DNA from: Anaerolineales bacterium
GTDB lineage: Bacteria; Chloroflexota; Anaerolineae; Anaerolineales; Villigracilaceae
Length of the DNA stretch: 26,247 nt
Assembly (NCBI GenBank): GCA_016928525.1
Contig: JAFGKO010000321.1
Location: 1 to 26,247 of the forward strand
Direction of reading: 5' to 3'
Shown here: positions 1-7,238 of the stretch, in pieces
Position numbering within the stretch: position 1 is the stretch's first letter
How the letters are laid out: every line of letters begins with the position of its first letter
Position numbers and translations under genes: made by a program
Notes under the pieces: generated by a model
The model's database searches: none
Told to the model about the DNA's origin: nothing
The model's input: only the letters and a program-made list of their open reading frames with translations

Positions 1-85
1 CAAAAACCATACATTTCAAACTATGTCTCGGTCAATCCTTTGTCCCTAAAAAAGGCTTGACAAAGTCATAGTATTCGCAATGACA

Positions 86-1531
86 TCAGGAATTTAATAC
101 CTTCAAAATATATTCCGCCGTTCGCTTGCCAGCCGTTGCATCGGTGTAGGTGATTTCATGCTCGACAAATGCTTTGCGTTCGGCCGCATCCAGCGTGGGA
201 TCTTTCAGGTAGGCATTGAGGATTTCGCGCAGTTCGGTTTCATTCTGTGCCACGCGCCCCGCTTTGGCTTCGCGGAAACGCTGGTGCGTGGGCCAGTTTC
301 CAATCTCTTTCAACGAGAGCGAGAATTTCTTGGGCACCTTCCAGCCGCCGGGCGTGTCGATCACAGCGGCCACAATCGGCGTATCGTGGACGGCGGTCTC
401 AACCACCATGGTGGAGTAGACGGTCACAAAGACATCCGAGTGTGCCATCATAGAGGATTTCTCGTCCATGTCTTCGCCGCTGTAGTAGCCGAGCGAGCCG
501 CCCAGGGCGACCGGTCGCACCACGTGGACGTGCGGGTACTGGGTCTCCAGCGCGTGGATCTTCTCGCGCTCTTCAGCAAACATCTTCGGCCTGTCCTGGA
601 AGTGGCTGGGATGCAGGCGCACCAGCAGTTGCGACGGTTCCGCCAGCGCATCGGACGAGACCAGTTTCGCCAGCGCCTCGACGTTGGGATAATTCGGTGC
701 AAAATGAACGAACGAGCAGGCGTACGAAATCAGCTTGCGAGATGGATCGAGGCCGTGCAGCTTGAAATACTCGTCTTTTGGCACCAGCCAGGTCTTACGA
801 AAGTAACCGTCATACGAGGGGATGCCACCCACGTGGACGCGTTCGGGCGACCAGTCGGAGCTGTAGACCAGCTCGTCCTTTTGCAGCTCGGACCAGCAGG
901 TGGCGTAGTCCATGAGCGCGCCGGGGATGGCGTAACTGGACGGGTTGTCCCAGCCGACGATGGCGGCCAGTGTCGGGACTCCCTTTTGGGCTGCTTCCCT
1001 TAAAAGATAACGGTCCAGCCTCCAGCCGGCTGTCGAAGCGACCACCAGGTCAGGCTGGTATTTCTCGAATAGATCGGTGTACAGGCCCGGGTTCGGCGTG
1101 AAGCGGGTCTGCATCCGCACCAGGGACTTGCGCGCGGCAGACGAGCTCCGCAGCAGCAGGGTCCACAGCGCAGCAGGGAGCCAGATGCCCAGGCGGAACT
1201 TCCACGAGTTCTCGACCCAGACTTCCCAGATGTGGCTGTCCATGGCTTCGGTGTTGATGCGCCACGAGCCGCCGACGCGCCGCAGGTAGGCCAGCAGCCA
1301 CTGCCAGCGCGGGCGGACGGATTTGGCGTAACGATCGGCTTGCTTGAGCCGCAGCCCTTCGAAGGTTAAACCAGGGCGTGCAAAGCGTTCGGCAATGCGA
1401 TCTTTGGTTTCATCGTCGGTGAGCAGGACGACTTCGACACCCGCCTCCAGCAGCGTCGGGACGAGGTCGCTTTGCAGGAAGTAGATGATGGCCATGCCGT
1501 GGTCGGCGGAAATGAAGATGCGTTTGGTCAT
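86..1531 (-). CDS. GT-B-like surface polysaccharide transferase (CDP-glycerol/capsule transferase type)
   Basis: A 481-residue protein, probably a cytoplasmic transferase acting on a surface glycan. The C-terminal half has a VRLHPSHF segment and a later segment reading SDVFVTVYSTMVVE, the pattern of GT-B-fold capsule and CDP-glycerol transferases, where an acidic residue near the end binds the nucleotide. The frame is open to 1603, but the first 24 codons would be translated palindromic repeat. The ATG at 1531 gives a normal Rossmann-like start (MTKRIFISAD) and is preferred. No Shine-Dalgarno is visible; a TATAAT-like hexamer lies at 1536-1541 on the minus strand, close enough that a leaderless start is possible. 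It is the last gene of the minus-strand run. The fold class is fairly secure; donor and acceptor cannot be read from sequence. Confidence 0.8.
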   Translation of the reverse strand: MTKRIFISADHGMAIIYFLQSDLVPTLLEAGVEVVLLTDDETKDRIAERFARPGLTFEGLRLKQADRYAKSVRPRWQWLLAYLRRVGGSWRINTEAMDSHIWEVWVENSWKFRLGIWLPAALWTLLLRSSSAARKSLVRMQTRFTPNPGLYTDLFEKYQPDLVVASTAGWRLDRYLLREAAQKGVPTLAAIVGWDNPSSYAIPGALMDYATCWSELQKDELVYSSDWSPERVHVGGIPSYDGYFRKTWLVPKDEYFKLHGLDPSRKLISYACSFVHFAPNYPNVEALAKLVSSDALAEPSQLLVRLHPSHFQDRPKMFAEEREKIHALETQYPHVHVVRPVALGGSLGYYSGEDMDEKSSMMAHSDVFVTVYSTMVVETAVHDTPIVAAVIDTPGGWKVPKKFSLSLKEIGNWPTHQRFREAKAGRVAQNETELREILNAYLKDPTLDAAERKAFVEHEITYTDATAGKRTAEYILKVLNS

Positions 1532-1550
1532 TGTTATTATAAATATGTCC

Positions 1551-1670
1551 GTTGGTTGAGTAGGCCGAGTGTTTGTAGAGGCCGTATCGAAACCAACAAA
1601 CATAAAATATTCATGTTACCTGCAGGTTTCGATACGACGGCGGAAAGAACACCGCCGTCTACTCAACCAG
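1551..1670. repeat. REP-like palindromic doublet, copy 1
   Basis: Two inverted members of one palindrome family. Unit A (1551-1597) begins GTTGGTTGAGTAGGCC and ends ATCGAAACCAAC, so its ends are complementary. Unit B (1625-1670) is the family in the other orientation, GGTTTCGATAC to TACTCAACCAG, with a perfect 8-bp core stem (1636-1643 with 1652-1659). A 27-nt A/T-rich spacer separates them. The doublet begins about 9 bp beyond the stop of the upstream glycosyltransferase, the usual position of REP/BIME elements. A second copy is at 2681-2812. Confidence 0.85.
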
Positions 1671-1678
1671 CGGAGTAT

Positions 1679-2626
1679 CTACGAATAATACCAATTAAAT
1701 ATCTTATTATAGGCGGCCAACAAAATCTTTTTGACCGGCGCAAGTTCCAGCACACGTTTTTCAAATGATGGTTTCCTTTTCGGTCCTTCCTTTCCCAATT
1801 CCCCACGCAAATACCCCAGCGTATTGGACATATTCATCGCCAGCGGGTCGGAGACCATCAGCCGCAGCAGACCGGCATCGTTCATGCGCTGGTCCAGTTG
1901 GCGGACCTGGCCCATGGGCTTGTCCATTTCGAAGGGCAGGAATTGTTGCAATGTAGATTTATACGCGGTAAATTGCCAATGCGATGCCCCAGCCATCGCT
2001 GTCACACCCTTATAAACTACTCTCCAATCTCTAGTCTCTTTATAAATTTTTACATTCTCTTCTTCCGTCTGCCCTAACGAAAGATTGAATTCCAGAAACG
2101 TCTCCCAGGGGATGAATTGCCCATCTTCAAGCGTGGCGTTTTTACGCGCCCAACCCAGCGTGGCGCTGTAGAACTCCGGCGGCGTGCGGAAGGGACGCGC
2201 GGTCACCATGCCGACGTTGGGAAAGGTTTCCAGGATTTCGACTGAGCGCGCCAACCAGTTTGGCGAGAACAGCACGTCGCTATCGGCATAGGCGATGATC
2301 TCACCCGGTGCACCTGCCAGGATCACGTTCCAGGCACCGCCTTTGCCAACGTTCTTCTCGGACAAAATCAGATACTGGATGCGGCCTGCTTCTTTTTCCT
2401 GGATCAAGTAATCGCGCGCTTCGGGACAGGAGCCATTGTCGAAGACCAGCAGGTCAAAGGGCAGACCGGCATCTTTTCGCATCGAATCCAGGCTGACTTT
2501 GAGCACGTCGAGAGTCTCAGCGTAGAATCCGCTCAGGAACGGGATATAGGTCAGCATAGCGGCAGTGATGCGCTCGGGTTTGGCAACGTCTTTGACGAAT
2601 TTGGCGGGGTTTTGGCCTTTTCTCAT
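1679..2626 (-). CDS. Glycosyltransferase family 2 (GT-A fold)
   Basis: A 315-residue inverting-type glycosyltransferase. An N-terminal segment (AAMLTYIPFLSG) leads into FDLLVFDNGSC, then EKNVGKGGAWN and the metal/nucleotide-binding YADSDVLF, which carries the DxD-type motif of GT2 enzymes. It probably transfers a sugar from a nucleotide donor in the cytoplasm during repeat-unit assembly. An ATG at 2635 is also possible, but it lies in a repeat-like stretch (2631-2664); the ATG at 2626 has a GGA four bases upstream and is preferred. Both ends abut repeats: the stop is 9 bp from REP doublet 1. Three heptads resembling the TCTCTA repeats elsewhere lie inside the gene at 2019-2039. Donor sugar unknown. 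Confidence 0.87.
   Translation of the reverse strand: MRKGQNPAKFVKDVAKPERITAAMLTYIPFLSGFYAETLDVLKVSLDSMRKDAGLPFDLLVFDNGSCPEARDYLIQEKEAGRIQYLILSEKNVGKGGAWNVILAGAPGEIIAYADSDVLFSPNWLARSVEILETFPNVGMVTARPFRTPPEFYSATLGWARKNATLEDGQFIPWETFLEFNLSLGQTEEENVKIYKETRDWRVVYKGVTAMAGASHWQFTAYKSTLQQFLPFEMDKPMGQVRQLDQRMNDAGLLRLMVSDPLAMNMSNTLGYLRGELGKEGPKRKPSFEKRVLELAPVKKILLAAYNKIFNWYYS
2019..2039. repeat. Three-unit heptad repeat inside the GT2 gene
   Basis: ACTCTCC, AATCTCT and AGTCTCT follow one another at 7-nt spacing. They match the TCTCTA-type heptads in the spacers at 7157-7236 and 16145-16208. Here they are translated as part of ETRDWRV. Only three units, so this is the weakest of the intragenic cases. 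Confidence 0.5.
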
Positions 2627-2630
2627 AATT

Positions 2631-2664
2631 TCCATCCACAGATGAACGCAGATTACACAGATTG
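2631..2664. repeat. ATCTGTG-type degenerate repeat
   Basis: On the minus strand ATCTGTGTA, ATCTGCGTTC and ATCTGTGGA follow one another with 9-10 nt periodicity. It overlaps the possible upstream start of the GT2 gene. REP doublet 2 lies immediately to its right. Confidence 0.55.
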
Positions 2665-2680
2665 TTTTTTGATGAACTCC

Positions 2681-2812
2681 GTTGGTTGAGTAGGCCGAGT
2701 GATGGTCGAGGCCGCATCGAAACCAACATATAACTTGAAAATAAAATATTTCTACAAAATAAGCTGGTTTCGATACGACGGCGGAACGAACACCGTCGTC
2801 TACTCAACCAGC
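2681..2812. repeat. REP-like palindromic doublet, copy 2
   Basis: Same layout as 1551-1670. Unit A (2681-2727) matches the first unit A at about 42 of 47 positions. Unit B (2763-2812) has ends GCTGGTT and AACCAGC. The A/T-rich spacer differs in sequence and length. It starts 11 bp beyond the stop of the next gene upstream. The stems differ by paired or loop changes while the outer GGTTGAGTAG and ATCGAAACC blocks are conserved. Confidence 0.85.
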
Positions 2813-2823
2813 AGGGTTTCTTC

Positions 2824-3729
2824 TTATTTGAATAATTTCTTAAATCGCTTCTTCCACCGTTTTGGACGGGCAATATTTTCGATTGAATTTTCCGGCAAGA
2901 TGAAGAATGCCTTGCGCAAGAATAATTCCACTTTGCGCCAAAAACGCAAGCTGGAGAACGCCGGGCGGACGAGTTTCCCGTCCATCAAGCGATGCGTGGC
3001 ATCCAAAACGGTGTAACGCACAACGGCGGGGCCGCCTGCCAGGCGGATGTTCTTGTCCGTTTCGGGGTGGGTGTAATGGGACTTGCCGTCCGGCAAATGA
3101 CTGTAATCATGATTTTGATGAATAATCATGACCGAGGGCGTACAGTCGATCACCGGCCATTTCTCCTGGCGGGCTTTGTAGATCATCCAGTTGTCCCAGC
3201 CCGCGCGGCCGATGGCGAAGTCAGGGATTTCGGTGTAGCAGGTGCGGGGGAAGAGGAAGAAATCGCTTCCAACGGGACGATGGAGTTGGCCTCGACGATT
3301 GACGATTAACGATTGACGATCTTGCCAACCATCGCTGAAGTCAATTGACTCGGTCACATCCAGATCCCAGCGCTGGCTGAGGAGTACAAATTTTGTTTTT
3401 TGTTTTTGGACTTGCCTCGCCGCTTCGATGAAATCGGGCGTCAGGATCATGTCCGCGTTGACGATGCAGAGCAGGTCGCTATCGCTATTTTCTCGCGCCA
3501 GTTGGAACATAGACGAGATCAGTGGTGTGCCGTTTTCGGTACATTTCACACCAGGTAAATGTTTTACACCGAGCTCACTCGCTGCTTCTGCCACGCCCTT
3601 TTCATCGCCGATGAGCAAAACTTCGACATCTGGCAACAGCGTCCAAGATTTAATGGCATTGCGCTGGATGGTTGCAATGTGCGCGTCAGTGAAAGATTTG
3701 GGGGCGGAAAATAGAGTGATCAGTGTCAT
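2824..3729 (-). CDS. Glycosyltransferase-like protein (GT-A fold, NAD motif)
   Basis: A 301-residue protein with a GT-A layout: an N-terminal strand (LITLFSAPKSF), a helix with a basic face, VEVLLIGDEKG, and LLCIVNADMILTPDF, where NADM takes the place of the usual DxD. The C-terminus is strongly basic (KRWKKRFKKLFK) and may bind membrane lipid. It starts 6 bp after the stop of the spsF-like gene and is probably cotranslated with it. Residues 137-146 (DRQSLIVNRR) are encoded by four perfect-period heptads, an apparent in-frame repeat insertion. A Lys/Gln-rich stretch at about 108-113 comes from another A-rich low-complexity segment. Activity is inferred from fold motifs only. Confidence 0.75.
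   Translation of the reverse strand: MTLITLFSAPKSFTDAHIATIQRNAIKSWTLLPDVEVLLIGDEKGVAEAASELGVKHLPGVKCTENGTPLISSMFQLARENSDSDLLCIVNADMILTPDFIEAARQVQKQKTKFVLLSQRWDLDVTESIDFSDGWQDRQSLIVNRRGQLHRPVGSDFFLFPRTCYTEIPDFAIGRAGWDNWMIYKARQEKWPVIDCTPSVMIIHQNHDYSHLPDGKSHYTHPETDKNIRLAGGPAVVRYTVLDATHRLMDGKLVRPAFSSLRFWRKVELFLRKAFFILPENSIENIARPKRWKKRFKKLFK
3293..3320. repeat. Four-unit heptad repeat inside a glycosyltransferase gene
   Basis: CGACGAT, TGACGAT, TAACGAT and TGACGAT in exact 7-nt register, 28 bp, wholly inside the coding sequence at 2824-3729 and open in its frame. This is the same style of degenerate heptamer array as in the spacers. Confidence 0.85.
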
Positions 3730-3735
3730 CAGTGT

Positions 3736-4554
3736 TCAGCAAGAAGTGCCAGTAGCACGCCCGTCTATGTCTTTGAGTGTTTTGTGTTTGACGCTTGCGT
3801 TGATCTTCCTCAGATCGGGCTCAGCACAGACCAAATCCAAAACTTCCTTCCATGAAAAGTCATCGCGGCCGTCAAAGCGAGTATAAACCTGGCGCATGAA
3901 TTCCAGGTCTTCGGGCGTGTCCACCGTCCAGCGATAAGTGCCATAATCAACAGAGTGATGCAATTGAGCGATCTTAAACCCACGAGGTGAAATCCCTGCT
4001 GAAAGCTGACTGCTGACAGCTTCCAGCTCCACTCCTTCGTAGAGATAGGGCATCACGTGCTCGCGATGGTAAGTTTCTTTAGCCTCATTCCAGGCTTTTT
4101 CCAATGCAGCAAAGGTACACACTTCAGTATCGAGGCCTATCGGATAGGTCCGCGTAAAAGGCGGTGGGAGGCGATTGCAGGTGAAGTCAAAAGAACCCTC
4201 CAACAACGTGTTGATGCAATCGTCGATCAAAACCGGATCGATCACGGGGCAATCGGCGGTAATGCGCACGACTATATCCGCTTCGGAGGATGCAGTTTGA
4301 TAATAGCGGTCAAGCACGTCGTGCAGACTACCACGGGTGTAGGAAATACCCATCGAATCGCAGTAAGCAGCTATGGGGTCGTCTGATGCGTCTGTAGTCG
4401 TTGCCACAAGCACATGATGAATGGCCGTCGCCCGCGAAGCCCGCACCACTACGCGCGCCAACATCGGCTCTCCGGCAATGTCCAACAACACTTTTCCCGG
4501 CAGGCGCGATGAACTCATTCGCGCCTGGATGATGGCGATCACACGAGGCAACAT
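3736..4554 (-). CDS. spsF: SpsF-like cytidylyltransferase (CMP-sugar synthetase family)
   Basis: A 272-residue nucleotidyltransferase of the SpsF/CMP-acylneuraminate synthetase type. It probably activates a nonulosonic-type acid with CTP. The diagnostic N-terminal loop IIQARMSSSRLPGK is at residues 8-21; VVRITADCPVIDP (about 95-107) carries the catalytic Asp region, and VDYGTYRWTVDTPEDL is a family-typical C-terminal block. It lies 4 bp after the lapA-like gene and two genes away from the neuB-like synthase, the usual SpsE/SpsF pairing. Residues 175-186 (VELEAVSSQLSA) are encoded by heptad repeats and sit where relatives have a short surface turn. A poorly conserved tail of about 20 residues follows. 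Family is confident; the exact acid is not. Confidence 0.88.
   Translation of the reverse strand: MLPRVIAIIQARMSSSRLPGKVLLDIAGEPMLARVVVRASRATAIHHVLVATTTDASDDPIAAYCDSMGISYTRGSLHDVLDRYYQTASSEADIVVRITADCPVIDPVLIDDCINTLLEGSFDFTCNRLPPPFTRTYPIGLDTEVCTFAALEKAWNEAKETYHREHVMPYLYEGVELEAVSSQLSAGISPRGFKIAQLHHSVDYGTYRWTVDTPEDLEFMRQVYTRFDGRDDFSWKEVLDLVCAEPDLRKINASVKHKTLKDIDGRATGTSC
3998..4032. repeat. Five-unit heptad repeat inside the spsF-like gene
   Basis: GCTGAAA, GCTGACT, GCTGACA, GCTTCCA and GCTCCAC in consecutive 7-nt register. The 35 bp are open in frame within 3736-4554 and unlike the repeats in neighbouring genes. Confidence 0.8.
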
Positions 4555-4558
4555 AAGG

Positions 4559-4876
4559 CTATTCGACTTCTTCTGGTGTGACTGGTTTCGGTTTCTCCGC
4601 CTGAGCTAATTTAGCCTTATGCTCGTCCAGACTTGATTCCAACGAACTTATCTTCTTGCGGTTGCGCGCATTGGACAGACTGCTCTTGATGCGGCCCGGA
4701 GCCATCATAAGCACGCCAACCAGTACACCGATGCCCATAGCAATCAAAAGGAACAACGCCAACGAGCCGTCCACCGCGTAGCCGAAAAACGAGACAGTGA
4801 CCATCATAGTGTTTTCGAGCGCAAAAAAGACTGCAACGATGGCGATGACCAAAGCTAGAATCAAGGCGAATACCAT
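4559..4876 (-). CDS. LapA-domain (DUF1049) small membrane protein
   Basis: A 105-residue protein with two hydrophobic helices (about 3-22 and 38-62) around a short NTMMVTVSFFGYAVDG segment, the pattern of LapA/DUF1049 proteins. A basic cytoplasmic helix follows (NARNRKKISSLESSLDEHKAKLAQ), probably coiled-coil, and then an acidic tail. In enterobacteria LapA assists envelope lipopolysaccharide assembly; here only envelope association can be claimed. The start is secure: AGGAGG lies 5 nt before the ATG at 4876. It sits 15 bp after the GT4 gene and 4 bp before the spsF-like gene, so it is part of the same transcript. Confidence 0.85.
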   Translation of the reverse strand: MVFALILALVIAIVAVFFALENTMMVTVSFFGYAVDGSLALFLLIAMGIGVLVGVLMMAPGRIKSSLSNARNRKKISSLESSLDEHKAKLAQAEKPKPVTPEEVE

Positions 4877-4891
4877 AGGAACCTCCTGAAT

Positions 4892-5992
4892 CTACTTTAT
4901 TTGCAAAGCCTGTTGGTAGGCCTGCATCAATTTGGCAGAGTTCTTCTTCCAATCGGCGCGCTCTTCTGCCACGGCGCGCGCTACGCTGCCTATTTTGGAC
5001 AAAGACTTGTGCTGGTCCACTGCCTGCAAGATCTTCGTCGCCAGCGCGTCCACATCACCATCGGGGAACAACCAGCCGTTCTCGCCTTCGGTCACCCATT
5101 CCTGGTTGGCAGGGATATCCGAAACCAAGCAGGGCAGGCCACAAGCCAATGCTTCCATCAACGAGACCGACGAACCGTCCACGTGTGACGGGCTGATGTA
5201 GACGTCAGCCCAATGATACCAGCGCGGTAGTTCGGTTTGTGAGATTTGCCCGCCGAACGTGACGTGGTCGAGCATGCCGCCATTGAGCAGGATTTGACGG
5301 ATGTGCGCGCCTTGCGAGCCACCTGCCAACAGGATCAGACTCAGCTTGGGCCTGCTCTGTGCCGCCTTGACAAATGCCCGTGCTAAAACGTCCACCCCGT
5401 AGCGTGGTTCCCAGGAGCGGTTACAAAATAACGTGAAGCCGTTTCCTCGTTTCCCAGCTTTCCAGTTTTTTGGGGTGTAATGGTCTAAATCCACACCCCA
5501 GGGGAAGACGACGGTATGGTCGGGGTTCATGCCGTAAGCGACGGCTTTGTCGCGCGTGACCATCGCATCGCTGGTGAAATAGGTGCTGCGTTTGAGCACA
5601 TAGCCTGTTACCCACTCCCACCAGCGGTTGTGGTGCACATCCTGCATCAGGTCAAAACCCCAAGACATAGTCAGAATCGGTCGAAAACCAGTCAGTACGG
5701 CAATAAAGGCACAGGTTTGGATGGGCCCGGCATGGATCAAATCGGGCTTGATCCGCTTTATAGCACGCCTCAAACTGAGTACATACTTTGGTAAATCAAG
5801 CCAACGAAATTTGTCCTTTCCGCCTGCCCATTGAACGATTTCCACGCCCTCGGGCACAGGACGATCTTCCGTTTGCCGAAGATTACCTTCCAACCGCACG
5901 TGAAATACATCATGCCCGCCCTCTCGAATCGCGGTAAGAAAGCGGTGGTCGTGGGGGCAATAATCATTCGAAAAATATAAAATACGTGCCAT
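4892..5992 (-). CDS. Glycosyltransferase family 4 (GT-B fold)
   Basis: A 366-residue retaining-type glycosyltransferase. The N-terminal domain begins MARILYFSNDY and includes the acceptor-domain IKPDLIHAGP. The C-terminal donor domain has the GT4 signature SPSHVDGSSVSLMEALACG followed by LVSDIPANQEWV, which holds the EX7E-type glutamates that contact the nucleotide sugar. Probably a cytoplasmic enzyme of repeat-unit assembly. Its ATG directly abuts the heptad repeat at 5993 and no Shine-Dalgarno is visible. Residues 175-184 (KNWKAGKRGN), in the interdomain region, are encoded by heptads. Specificity cannot be predicted. Confidence 0.88.
   Translation of the reverse strand: MARILYFSNDYCPHDHRFLTAIREGGHDVFHVRLEGNLRQTEDRPVPEGVEIVQWAGGKDKFRWLDLPKYVLSLRRAIKRIKPDLIHAGPIQTCAFIAVLTGFRPILTMSWGFDLMQDVHHNRWWEWVTGYVLKRSTYFTSDAMVTRDKAVAYGMNPDHTVVFPWGVDLDHYTPKNWKAGKRGNGFTLFCNRSWEPRYGVDVLARAFVKAAQSRPKLSLILLAGGSQGAHIRQILLNGGMLDHVTFGGQISQTELPRWYHWADVYISPSHVDGSSVSLMEALACGLPCLVSDIPANQEWVTEGENGWLFPDGDVDALATKILQAVDQHKSLSKIGSVARAVAEERADWKKNSAKLMQAYQQALQIK
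5442..5472. repeat. Heptad repeat inside the GT4 gene
   Basis: On the plus strand TTTCCTC, GTTTCCC, AGCTTTC and CAGTTTT follow at 7-nt steps. On the coding strand this is an AACTGGAAA-type series, open in frame and located between the two GT-B domains. Confidence 0.65.
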
Positions 5993-6085
5993 GTGTCAAG
6001 TGTCAAGTTCCAAATACCACGTGTCATGTACCATGTGCAGGCATCAAAAGTAGTCTTGACACCTGACACTGGAACACTTGAAACC
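5993..6085. repeat. Inverted heptad-repeat spacer (TGTCAAG type)
   Basis: The spacer between the neuB-like and GT4 genes is almost all degenerate heptads: GTGTCAA, GTGTCAA, GTTCCAA on the left and TTGACAC, CTGACAC, TGGAACA, CTTGAAA on the right. The right arm is an imperfect reverse complement of the left, so the RNA could fold into a long imperfect hairpin. The repeat begins at the base adjoining the GT4 start codon. Confidence 0.8.
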
Positions 6086-7156
6086 TCATGCTCCGAGGTC
6101 TGTCCAGCGCAATTCCTTACCCAGTGGCATATCGTGCAAGGCTTTTGTGCCGATCACATTCGGAATTTGATCCGGTTTGATCGCACCCGGCGTGGCGGGG
6201 CGCAGCACATCGATCATCTCGCGGGTAAAAGCTTCGCCAGCCTTGATGTCGCGCGCCGCTCGCAAACAGCGACGCTGCACCACCTGGGTATCTTGCTCAT
6301 TCCCAGCAATAAATTTATCAGGCGAGCCTAGGGCACGTTCCAATAGACGAGTTTCCTCCACCATATTCGCCCATTTGTCGGGATCCATCGCAAACTTATG
6401 GTCCGGGCCTTCGCGGTTATTGCTGTCGGTGAAGTGGCGTTCGATCACACGTGCTCCAAGAGCCACGGCTCCCACAACCGGGGCAACCGCGTGGGTATGG
6501 TCTGAGAGACCCAGAATCACATCCGGGAACATGGTGGCGTAGGTTTTGAGAACATTCAAATGCAGGTGATCGTAGTTGTCTGGGCTGGCGGTGTAATTGG
6601 TGTTGCATTGCATCAGCACCAGTTGTTTGTTGATCTTCAGAATCGCATGCACAGCCTTCTGCACCTCGCCAATGGTTGACGCACCGGTAGCAACGAAAAA
6701 TGGTTTGCCTTTACTGGCCATACGCTCCAGCGCTTCGATCCAGTCGATTTCGCCGGAACCGGCCTTGTACATCTCCACGTATTGATCGAGAAAATCGATG
6801 GATTCAAAATCGTACGGGGAAGAGAAATAGTCAATCCCAACCTCACTGCATTCCTCTCCCAGGGTCAGACTCCATTCGAACGGAATCGACGCGCCCTGGT
6901 AAACCTCGAACACGGACTTTTTCCACGTTGCCTGATGTGAAACCTGACCACCACTCATAGCTTTGAAGCCGTAATCCGAAACAATCTTGGGAGCGCTAAA
7001 GTTCTGGAATTTGGCCGCGTCCGCGCCCGCTTCCTTCGCCAGGCGGATGAGCAGCTTGGCACGATCCAGATCGCCATCGTGGTTGGCGGCGATATCCGCA
7101 ATAAAATAAGTAGGATGGCCAGGGCCGATAATGCGATTGCCGATTTTGATTTCCAT
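6086..7156 (-). CDS. neuB: NeuB/SpsE-family nonulosonate synthase
   Basis: A 356-residue PEP-dependent synthase that condenses phosphoenolpyruvate with a 6-carbon N-acetyl sugar to give a 9-carbon sialic-type acid. The N-terminal TIM barrel has FIADIAANHDGD, GADAAKFQNF, AGSGEIDW and the metal-ligand region HFTDSNNREGPDH. A C-terminal antifreeze-like SAF domain begins near RRCLRAARDIKAGE. The frame stays open to 7201, but those 15 codons are heptad repeat; the ATG at 7156 has GGAGG 4 nt upstream and is chosen. PseB, an RmlD-like reductase and an SpsF-like cytidylyltransferase are encoded nearby. No aminotransferase, PseG or PseH accompanies them, so the acid need not be pseudaminic or legionaminic. 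Confidence 0.92.
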   Translation of the reverse strand: MEIKIGNRIIGPGHPTYFIADIAANHDGDLDRAKLLIRLAKEAGADAAKFQNFSAPKIVSDYGFKAMSGGQVSHQATWKKSVFEVYQGASIPFEWSLTLGEECSEVGIDYFSSPYDFESIDFLDQYVEMYKAGSGEIDWIEALERMASKGKPFFVATGASTIGEVQKAVHAILKINKQLVLMQCNTNYTASPDNYDHLHLNVLKTYATMFPDVILGLSDHTHAVAPVVGAVALGARVIERHFTDSNNREGPDHKFAMDPDKWANMVEETRLLERALGSPDKFIAGNEQDTQVVQRRCLRAARDIKAGEAFTREMIDVLRPATPGAIKPDQIPNVIGTKALHDMPLGKELRWTDLGA

Positions 7157-7236
7157 TTTTCCTCCAGAGAATAGAGAACGGAGATCAGAGAGCAGTCTCA
7201 TAGAGAAGAACTAATCTCTATTTTCTAGTCTCTAAT
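7157..7236. repeat. Inverted heptad-repeat spacer (TCTCTAA type)
   Basis: The left half has AGAGAAT, AGAGAAC, GGAGATC, AGAGAGC; the right half has AATCTCT, ATTTTCT, AGTCTCT, AATCTCT. The halves are approximately reverse complements and could form a hairpin between the reductase stop and the synthase start. The synthase ribosome site (GGAGG, within 7160-7165) remains intact at its left edge. Confidence 0.82.
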
Positions 7237-7238
7237 CT

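Noticed and set aside
57..90. TTGACA on the plus strand near the left edge as a promoter
   Set aside because: No matching -10 at proper spacing and no plus-strand gene downstream.
158..1003. 281-codon open frame on the plus strand
   Set aside because: It is antisense to the transferase gene at 86-1531, has no ribosome site and no recognisable motif; the opposite strand has clear protein motifs.
7157..7201. Upstream start for the NeuB-like synthase
   Set aside because: The extra codons are heptad repeat; GGAGG is positioned for the ATG at 7156.
5993..7236. CRISPR array
   Set aside because: Units are 7 nt, degenerate and contiguous, in inverted arms; there are no unique spacers of constant length and no cas genes.
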